Shown here: positions 4,945 through 9,095 of the stretch, in pieces | How positions within the stretch are numbered: position 1 is the first letter of the stretch | Layout of the letters: every line of letters starts with the position of its first letter | From: an uncultured Eubacteriales bacterium | Lineage (GTDB): Bacteria > Bacillota > Clostridia > Christensenellales > CAG-138 | Direction: 5' to 3' | NCBI GenBank assembly: GCA_900542615.1 | Contig: UQOG01000079.1 | Location: forward strand, 1-9,095 | Length of the DNA: 9,095 bases | Notes under the pieces: model-generated | The model's database searches: none | What the model saw: the letters and a program-made list of their open reading frames with translations, nothing else | Told to the model about the DNA's origin: nothing | Program-made: the position numbers and the translations under genes

Positions 4945-7143
4945 ATGAAACGTTTGCTTTGTACCATTTTGGCCTTGGCGGTGGCTTTGCCCAACGCCGC
5001 CTGCACCGCCGCCAGCGGCCGGCAGGTGTGCACCAATTTTTTGACCGCCATCTCCCAGGGGGATTACGACGCCGCCTATGACCTGCTGGACCCTGCCGTC
5101 CAGGCGGACCCCATTCAGGCGGATAGCCAAAATCCCGAGGACATCCAGGCGGCCAAGGACCAGGCGCTTGCCCTGGAAACCAAGGGCCAGATCACCCGGG
5201 AACGGTTCATCAGCAAATATACGGACATTTTTGCCCTGCTGGAGATCACCGCCGTGGCCTATGAAAACATTGAGATCCAGGAGGGGGATATTTTTACCAC
5301 CGCCACCTTTACCGGCATTTATACCAGCGAACTATGCGGGGAAATGCGGGAGGAGTTTGAGATGATCATCCTGCGCACGGGCAACCGGTGGGTGGTGGAA
5401 TGGTCGCCCAACCTGATCTTCTCCGACATGGAGTGGGGAGATACGGTGCGCAAGGCCGCGCTGCCCGCCAGCCGGGGGGACATTATGGCGGATGTGGAAC
5501 TATTGGCCACCACGGTGGGGAAGATCTCGGTTTACGCGGTGCCCAGCCAGATCCAGGATGTGGAGCTGTTTGCCGCCCAGGCGGCGGTGCTGCTGGGCAT
5601 GAGCGAAGACGCGGTGCTGGACCGGCTGGACCGGGCCTACAACGACCTGGCGGTGCTCAAGGAAATGCATACGGACGAATTGACCGCCACGGTGGAGGAG
5701 CAGCTGCTTTCCATCCAGGGGATCGGCATCGACCGGGGGAATTACGCCCAGGCCCGGGAGTATCCCAAGGGGAATATGTTGGCCCACATCCTGGGGTATA
5801 CGGGCATCGTCAGCGGGGAGACCGCCGAGGATACCCTGGCCCTGGTGGATCAGCTCAACCAGGGCCGGGATCCGGAGGACGGCCTGTATACCACCGACTC
5901 CCAGGTGGGCAAGCTGGGGCTGGAAAGCCAATATGAGCAGCAGCTGCGGGGCAAGGACGGCTACCGGATCTACATCCAGACCAGCCAGGGCCTCAGCCGC
6001 CGCACCTTATATACCAAGCCGGTGGAAAACGGCATGGACCTGCACCTGACCATCAACATGGAGCTGCAGGAGCGGCTGGATTTCGTGCTGGAATGCTTCC
6101 TCATGGACGAGGAGACCGCCGGGGCGGTGATCGTGATGAACCCCAAGACCGGGGCGATCGAGGCCATGTCCAGCTGGCCCAGCTATGATTTGAACCTGTT
6201 TGCCCGGGGCATCTCCAGCGCGGATTACGCCAAGCTTACCGGCCAGAGCAATACCCCCCTTTACAACCGGCTGACCCAGGGCCAATATCCTCCCGGCTCC
6301 GTGCTCAAGGCCTTTACCGCGGCCGCGGCCCTGGATACGGGCACCCTGGATGAAAACTATGTGTTTGAAGGGGAGATCGAGGACGATTACTGGCTGCCCA
6401 CGGAATTTGGCCCCTGGGTGGGCAGCAAGATCAAGCGGGCAACCATCAAATACCGGTATTTGCCCTACTTGAATATGCACAGCGGCATCGTATATTCCGA
6501 TAACATCTACTTTGCCAACGCCGCCCTGCTCATGGGCTGGGACAAGTTTGAAGCCTATATGGAGCAGGTGGGCCTGGGCTCCAACCTGCCCTTCGACCTG
6601 CCGGTGGCCAGCTCCCAGATCCATAACGAGGACGCGGAGCTGAGCCTGATGCTCCTGGCGGAAAGCGGCTACGGCCAGGGCCAGACCCTGATCACCCCCC
6701 TGCAGATGGCCACCCTGTTCTGCGCCTTTGCCAACGACGGGGATGTGCCGGAGCCCTACTTGATCGAGACCATCAAGCAGGAGGACGGCTACCGCTACGA
6801 AACCGTATACCAGCACGTGCCCAAGACCTGGCGGGAGGACATCATCAGCCCCCATGCCCTGGAGGTGATCGTCCCCTACCTGAAGGACGTGGTGGAACCC
6901 AGCCTCAACGGCACCGGCCGGTCCCTGAACGTGACCAGCTGCCAGATCGCCGCCAAAACCGGTACCGCGGAAATCGGCAACGATAAAAGCCGGGAAATCG
7001 CCTGGTTCGCCGGCTACCGCTGCGACGTGGAGCCGGAACAGGAACGGCTGGTATTGGTGATGCTGGAGATCCCCACCACCGGCGCCTACACCAACACCAA
7101 ATTCGACATCGCCCGGGAGCTGCTGAAAATGGACGCTCCGTAA
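4945..7143 (+). CDS. MecA-type penicillin-binding protein (class B transpeptidase)
   Basis: A 732-residue DD-transpeptidase that cross-links peptidoglycan outside the membrane. The N-terminus (MKRLLCTILALAVALPNAAC) looks like a signal peptide with a possible lipobox ending at Cys20. It is followed by an NTF2-like MecA_N domain (about 27-157), the PBP dimer domain (about 175-365, with YPKGNMLAHILGYTG at 273-287) and the transpeptidase domain (about 390-730). The active site is complete: nucleophile Ser452 in PPGSVLK (449-455), SDN (518-520), KTGTAE (671-676), plus SGYGQG (574-579). This architecture is shared with MecA/PBP2a, enterococcal Pbp5 and Bacillus PBP3, often low-affinity for beta-lactams; resistance here is inference only. 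The ATG at 4945 has GGAAAGG 7 bases upstream. The usual RGxIxDRNG is degenerate (RGDIMADVELLA, 178-189). Expression probably depends on the leader attenuator. Confidence 0.93.
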   Translation: MKRLLCTILALAVALPNAACTAASGRQVCTNFLTAISQGDYDAAYDLLDPAVQADPIQADSQNPEDIQAAKDQALALETKGQITRERFISKYTDIFALLEITAVAYENIEIQEGDIFTTATFTGIYTSELCGEMREEFEMIILRTGNRWVVEWSPNLIFSDMEWGDTVRKAALPASRGDIMADVELLATTVGKISVYAVPSQIQDVELFAAQAAVLLGMSEDAVLDRLDRAYNDLAVLKEMHTDELTATVEEQLLSIQGIGIDRGNYAQAREYPKGNMLAHILGYTGIVSGETAEDTLALVDQLNQGRDPEDGLYTTDSQVGKLGLESQYEQQLRGKDGYRIYIQTSQGLSRRTLYTKPVENGMDLHLTINMELQERLDFVLECFLMDEETAGAVIVMNPKTGAIEAMSSWPSYDLNLFARGISSADYAKLTGQSNTPLYNRLTQGQYPPGSVLKAFTAAAALDTGTLDENYVFEGEIEDDYWLPTEFGPWVGSKIKRATIKYRYLPYLNMHSGIVYSDNIYFANAALLMGWDKFEAYMEQVGLGSNLPFDLPVASSQIHNEDAELSLMLLAESGYGQGQTLITPLQMATLFCAFANDGDVPEPYLIETIKQEDGYRYETVYQHVPKTWREDIISPHALEVIVPYLKDVVEPSLNGTGRSLNVTSCQIAAKTGTAEIGNDKSREIAWFAGYRCDVEPEQERLVLVMLEIPTTGAYTNTKFDIARELLKMDAP

Positions 7144-7286
7144 ACCCCCGCCCCAAAGGCGGTCTATCCCGCCCGACGACGGCTGCCCAGTCGCCCCCAT
7201 ATTGCCCCCCCGGGCGAAGGCTCCCCATGCCGCCGCCCCGCACCCTTGCATCTTATTTATAAAGGAATCATCCAAGGAGATCTGCT
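7144..7286. other. Intergenic spacer after the PBP gene
   Basis: This spacer holds a short CCGCC/GGCGG hairpin (7148-7162) just after the PBP stop, without a T-run, and C-rich sequence. I find no convincing promoter for the next gene, which could be reached by readthrough. The ribosome site AAGGAG (7274-7279) lies 7 bases before the next start codon. Confidence 0.5.
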
Positions 7287-7835
7287 ATGCGCTACCGAGT
7301 TTCCCTCAAGAAAAATTGGCTCTGCTACCTGGCCTGCGGCTTGATGCTGCTTTCCGCCGCCCTTCGCCTGGGCCATTTCATCCCCCGCTGGGGCGATACC
7401 GATTGGTTTACCTTGGTCACCCAGCTGTTCGTGCCCCTGCTGGCCAATGGGGTGTTCTGCTACGGCGCCCTGAAAAAGGGCGGCTATCTGATCACCGTAT
7501 TGTCCGTGTTCCTGGGGGTGCTGTTCTTCATCATCAAGGCCCAGGGCTTTGCCCACGCTTGGCATACCATCCTGTGTACCCTGCTGTATTTGCTGGTGTT
7601 CATCCTTTACACCATCACCGCCCTGGGGGTGGTGTCCAGTCTCCTGCCCCAAAAGCTGGTGTTTGCCCTGCCCCTGGCCTTCCATATCGCCCAGGACCTG
7701 TTCTTCCCGGAACCCGCCTTCCTGGCAGCGCCCCTCCCGGAACTCTCCGTGCTGTGCATCATGGGCGCCCTGCTGGCCGCTACCTTCGCCCTCCAACAGG
7801 ATCCTTTGAAATCTGAAAAGAATAATCATTCTTGA
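7287..7835 (+). CDS. Uncharacterised multi-pass membrane protein
   Basis: A 182-residue hydrophobic protein that I do not recognise. About six membrane segments are visible, near residues 11-29, 41-60, 66-84, 92-117, 123-141 and 150-169, with a basic N-terminus (MRYRVSLKKN) and a hydrophilic C-terminal tail (LKSEKNNHS), which suggests both ends are cytoplasmic. It has no catalytic motif, metal-binding cluster or transporter signature that I can name; charged residues within helices are few (KK at 63-64, K84, H90, H93). The start is supported by AAGGAG 7 bases upstream. It follows the PBP gene on the same strand after 143 bases, so co-expression is possible but unproven. The stop codon overlaps the -35 box of the next gene. 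Confidence 0.75.
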   Translation: MRYRVSLKKNWLCYLACGLMLLSAALRLGHFIPRWGDTDWFTLVTQLFVPLLANGVFCYGALKKGGYLITVLSVFLGVLFFIIKAQGFAHAWHTILCTLLYLLVFILYTITALGVVSSLLPQKLVFALPLAFHIAQDLFFPEPAFLAAPLPELSVLCIMGALLAATFALQQDPLKSEKNNHS

Positions 7836-7860
7836 TTTTTCCTGAAGAACGGGCTATACT
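7832..7860 (+). promoter_or_regulatory. Sigma-A promoter of the NrdD-tail gene
   Basis: TTGATT (7832-7837), exactly 17 bases, then TATACT (7855-7860). The -35 overlaps the stop codon of the membrane-protein gene and a palindrome AATCA-N4-TGATT (7824-7837). The start point would be near 7867, about 25 bases before the start codon. Confidence 0.8.
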
Positions 7861-7891
7861 ATTTCCATGAACGAACAGGAGGGGATGGAAC

Positions 7892-8161
7892 ATGACCACC
7901 CAGGTACAGGTCACAGGGGGCGAGCTGCCCCAGGAAGAGATCCAAGCCTATATCGAACACGGCAAAAAAAGCTATCCGGGCCGGGAGATCCGGCGGATGG
8001 AGATCACGGTGGACGGGGAGTATGTGGACATCAACTACTATCTGGCGGACCAGCCCTTTGAACGCATCCGGCGGATCACCGGCTACCTGGTGGGGGATAT
8101 GCGCCACTGGAACAACGCCAAGCGGGCGGAGGAAGCCGACCGGGTCAAACATACCATGTAA
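7892..8161 (+). CDS. Small protein resembling the NrdD C-terminal glycyl-radical loop
   Basis: An 89-residue protein. Its last 30 residues resemble only the extreme C-terminus of class III anaerobic ribonucleotide reductase NrdD: RRITGYLVG (60-68), then WNNAK (73-77) and EEADRVKH (80-87). From memory, E. coli NrdD ends with RRVCGYLG, FNAGK and EEVKRRVKH, where the glycine of CGYL carries the radical; here it would be Gly64. The rest of NrdD, including the active-site and zinc-site cysteines, is missing, and the protein has no cysteine at all. The first 55 residues contain a beta-rich stretch (EITVDGEYVDINYYLAD, 37-53). Either it is an autonomous glycyl-radical domain like GrcA/YfiD, or a protein reusing the fold for something else. 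It has its own promoter, AGGAGG 9 bases before the ATG, and a strong terminator. Homologues are often labelled anaerobic ribonucleotide reductase, which overstates the evidence. Confidence 0.8.
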   Translation: MTTQVQVTGGELPQEEIQAYIEHGKKSYPGREIRRMEITVDGEYVDINYYLADQPFERIRRITGYLVGDMRHWNNAKRAEEADRVKHTM

Positions 8162-8176
8162 CCATTTCGATTGGAC

Positions 8177-8204
8177 GCCTGGGGATGGATCCCCGGGCTT
8201 TTTT
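8177..8204 (+). terminator. Intrinsic terminator of the NrdD-tail gene
   Basis: GCCTGGGGA (8177-8185) pairs with TCCCCGGGC (8190-8198), with one G-U pair and a TGGA loop, followed by six Ts (8199-8204). The T-run overlaps the stop codon of the convergent SLOG gene. The minus-strand side has no T-run, so it works in one direction. Confidence 0.92.
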
Positions 8205-8661
8205 ATTTCCCCCGCCCAGCGCCCTTCATTTCCCACAACTCCCAAAGGTTGATTACGGCCTTGCCGGATTTTTCGGCCCGGGCCTGCAAGCTGGCCGCGT
8301 TGCCCACGCTGCGGCTTACATAAACGATGACCCAGTCCGCCTGCTGAAGCATCCAGGCGTTTCGCCGGGCAATGGCAAAACGGGGCGGCGCCCCCTCTAG
8401 ACCCCCGGGATACAGGGTGTTGTGTCCCGCCGCCGGCTCCTGCTTCCCCGGCAGATATGCCAACACCACCGCATAAGTAATATGAGGGTACTCCAGCTGG
8501 AGGCCGGAAAGTACCCTGGCCACCATACGGTCAAATTTGCCCTGGTTCCCTACATAAAAAGTATCCGCCTGCCGGGCCTCGATGAGCGCTACAAGCACCT
8601 GCCGTAATATCCCTTCGATCTCTAGGGGCGCGTCTCGGTGGCCAAAGAAGGTACAAGTCAT
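8203..8661 (-). CDS. SLOG-fold (YpsA-like) nucleotide-binding family protein
   Basis: A 152-residue protein of the SLOG/DUF1273-like group, Rossmann-type folds thought to bind nucleotides or related ligands. Visible signatures: CTFFGHRDAP (3-12), FYVGNQGKFD (35-44), VVLAYLP (65-71), TLYPGGLE (82-89), FAIARRNAWMLQQADWVIVYV (positions 95-115) and the late glycine turn GNAASL (120-125) before KAVINL (134-139). Small stand-alone members are common in Clostridia and their function is unknown; other SLOG domains sense nucleotide signals in stress or defence systems. The start has GAGGG 5 bases upstream. The stop lies in the terminator T-run of the convergent NrdD-tail gene, and no own terminator is visible. 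It is divergent to an RHH regulator gene across an operator-rich spacer, so regulation by that protein is likely. Confidence 0.85.
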   Translation of the reverse strand: MTCTFFGHRDAPLEIEGILRQVLVALIEARQADTFYVGNQGKFDRMVARVLSGLQLEYPHITYAVVLAYLPGKQEPAAGHNTLYPGGLEGAPPRFAIARRNAWMLQQADWVIVYVSRSVGNAASLQARAEKSGKAVINLWELWEMKGAGRGK

Positions 8662-8681
8662 AAAATCCCTCTATTAAAAAA

Positions 8682-8708
8682 ATAGTATACTTAAAATAAG
8701 TATACTAT
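8682..8708. promoter_or_regulatory. Operator O1: perfect 12+12 palindrome
   Basis: ATAGTATACTTA (8682-8693) and TAAGTATACTAT (8697-8708) are exact reverse complements around AAA. The site covers the predicted start point and early leader of the SLOG transcript, a position where a bound protein would repress. The divergent ribbon-helix-helix protein is the obvious candidate to bind it. On the minus strand the hairpin is followed by a T-run (8681-8676), so a weak terminator is a possible second reading. Confidence 0.75.
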
Positions 8709-8712
8709 AGAA

Positions 8713-8718
8713 ATTATA
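8713..8718 (-). promoter_or_regulatory. Extended -10 promoter of the SLOG gene
   Basis: The minus strand reads TGG then a consensus TATAAT (8718-8713). The hexamer 17 bases upstream is TATATT, a weak -35, so an extended -10 promoter is proposed. Start near 8706-8708, at the edge of O1. No divergent plus-strand promoter is as clear; the best is TTATAC (8714-8719), 18 bases, TATACT (8738-8743), inside O2. Confidence 0.6.
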
Positions 8719-8764
8719 CCACACAATAACCTTAAAATATACTTATATTAAGATTATGTGGTAT
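8716..8764. repeat. Widely spaced inverted repeat ATACCACA / TGTGGTAT
   Basis: ATACCACA (8716-8723) and TGTGGTAT (8757-8764) are exact reverse complements, 33 bases apart, enclosing O2. The left arm adjoins the SLOG -10 and the right arm ends 4 bases before the RHH start codon. It might be a second pair of regulator contacts or a long hairpin in the RHH region. Confidence 0.5.
8738..8756. promoter_or_regulatory. Operator O2: imperfect copy of the O1 core
   Basis: TATACTTA-TAT-TAAGATTA matches the O1 core TATACTTA-AAA-TAAGTATA at the whole left half and 6 of 8 right-half bases. Its centre is 52 bp from the O1 centre, about five turns of DNA. It covers the best -10 candidate of the RHH gene, consistent with autorepression. 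Confidence 0.5.
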
Positions 8765-8768
8765 CGAT

Positions 8769-8954
8769 ATGCGGAATAAAGCCAATAAACACTTGGGGAT
8801 AGAAGTAGACCCGGAATTACATAGGAAGCTACACTATATAGCGAGGTATGAAGGACGTTCAGCGAATGGACAGATTCTTTATTTGATTCGCCAATGTATC
8901 CGAGAATTTGAAGCGGAACATGGAGAAATTGAAGAAGATTCTTCGGTTCAATGA
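8769..8954 (+). CDS. Arc-like ribbon-helix-helix DNA-binding protein
   Basis: A 61-residue protein with the layout of Arc/MetJ-type repressors: a short beta-strand (KHLGIEV, 7-13) that would insert in the major groove as a dimer, helix A (about 15-28, PELHRKLHYIARYEG), a turn with the RSANGQ motif (30-35), and helix B (about 34-50, ILYLIRQCIREFEAEHG), then an acidic tail (EIEEDSSVQ). RHH dimers bind short palindromes, and two such sites lie in the upstream spacer, so it is probably an autoregulator that also controls the divergent SLOG gene; that is inference. There is no toxin gene immediately downstream; a terminator follows after 28 bases. The ribosome site is weak (TGTGGT). GC content is about 40%, well below the neighbours, which suggests acquired DNA. 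Confidence 0.82.
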   Translation: MRNKANKHLGIEVDPELHRKLHYIARYEGRSANGQILYLIRQCIREFEAEHGEIEEDSSVQ

Positions 8955-8982
8955 AACGGCAATGGTAGATATATACAAGCGG

Positions 8983-9016
8983 CCGCAGGGAAAAGGGAGC
9001 CCTGCGGTTTCTTATT
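8983..9016 (+). terminator. Intrinsic terminator of the RHH gene
   Basis: CCGCAGGG (8983-8990) and CCCTGCGG (9000-9007) form a perfect 8-bp stem with a 9-nt loop, followed by TTTCTTATT (9008-9016). It closes the RHH transcript as a single gene. The remaining 79 bases to the window end are purine-rich and then very G-rich, with no supportable gene. Confidence 0.85.
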
Positions 9017-9095
9017 ATCCCAAGGGTATGCTGAGAGAGGAGCGGGAGAAAGGGGCGCGATGGGGGGTTTTGCGAGGGCCCGCGGGGGGGGCGGC

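Noticed and set aside
4131..5081. Long open plus-strand frame across the divergent region into the PBP gene
   Set aside because: It is antisense to the 3D-domain gene at its start, has no family resemblance, and covers both promoters and the leader terminator. High GC alone explains the lack of stops.
7855..7862. TATACTAT shared between the NrdD-tail promoter and operator O1
   Set aside because: The eight bases include a -10 hexamer, so the match is expected by promoter function; no palindrome or second half-site is present at 7855.
7867..7875. Alternative upstream ATG for the NrdD-tail gene region
   Set aside because: It opens a different frame with no family resemblance, lies at the predicted transcript start, and has no ribosome site. 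The ATG at 7892 has AGGAGG at a good distance and gives the recognisable protein.
8769..9016. Toxin-antitoxin system led by the RHH protein
   Set aside because: A terminator follows the RHH gene after 28 bases and no toxin-like reading frame lies next to it; the divergent SLOG protein does not resemble a known toxin.
9028..9095. Possible start of a further gene at the right edge (ATG at 9028 or 9060)
   Set aside because: The ATG at 9028 has AAGGG too close. The one at 9060 gives a low-complexity Gly/Arg/Ala peptide in a G-rich run with nothing recognisable, and the window ends there.

Overview
The window looks like chromosomal DNA of a GC-rich anaerobic Clostridium-class Firmicute, probably of the Oscillospiraceae type. 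This rests on about 60% GC coding sequence, Gram-positive style ribosome binding sites and sigma-A promoters, a DUF348-G5-3D wall protein next to rsmA/ksgA (a Bacillus/Clostridium arrangement), the QueH form of epoxyqueuosine reductase, and a MecA-type penicillin-binding protein. Genus is not determined. No rRNA, tRNA, CRISPR array or insertion sequence was seen.

Left part (105-4581, all minus strand): queH (tRNA queuosine), putP (Na+/proline symporter), and a two-gene unit of a membrane-anchored DUF348-G5-3D protein (YabE-like) followed by rsmA/ksgA (16S rRNA dimethyltransferase) through an ATGA overlap. queH, putP and the yabE-rsmA unit each have a recognisable sigma-A promoter. putP and rsmA end at strong intrinsic terminators.

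Middle (4582-7143): a 363-base divergent region separates the YabE-like gene from a plus-strand MecA-type transpeptidase (NTF2-like domain, PBP dimer domain, transpeptidase domain). The plus-strand promoter (TTTACA-17-TATAAT) is followed by a leader of about 165 nt. That leader holds a complete intrinsic terminator before the start codon, plus upstream hairpins that overlap it in a mutually exclusive way. This is a candidate transcription attenuator for a wall-synthesis gene, and I recognise no known riboswitch class in it.

Right part (7287-9016): an unrecognised multi-pass membrane protein; an 89-residue protein that resembles only the extreme C-terminus of anaerobic ribonucleotide reductase NrdD, including the glycine loop, which may be a stand-alone glycyl-radical domain; then a divergent pair of a minus-strand SLOG-fold protein and a plus-strand Arc-like ribbon-helix-helix regulator. 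The 107 bases between that pair are only about 20% GC. They hold a perfect 12+12 palindrome and a second imperfect copy of its core 52 bp away, so an autoregulated operator pair is likely. The regulator gene (about 40% GC) and this spacer differ in composition from the rest and may be acquired DNA.

The most interesting candidates are the PBP leader, the NrdD-tail protein and the SLOG/RHH operator module. The function of each is inferred.
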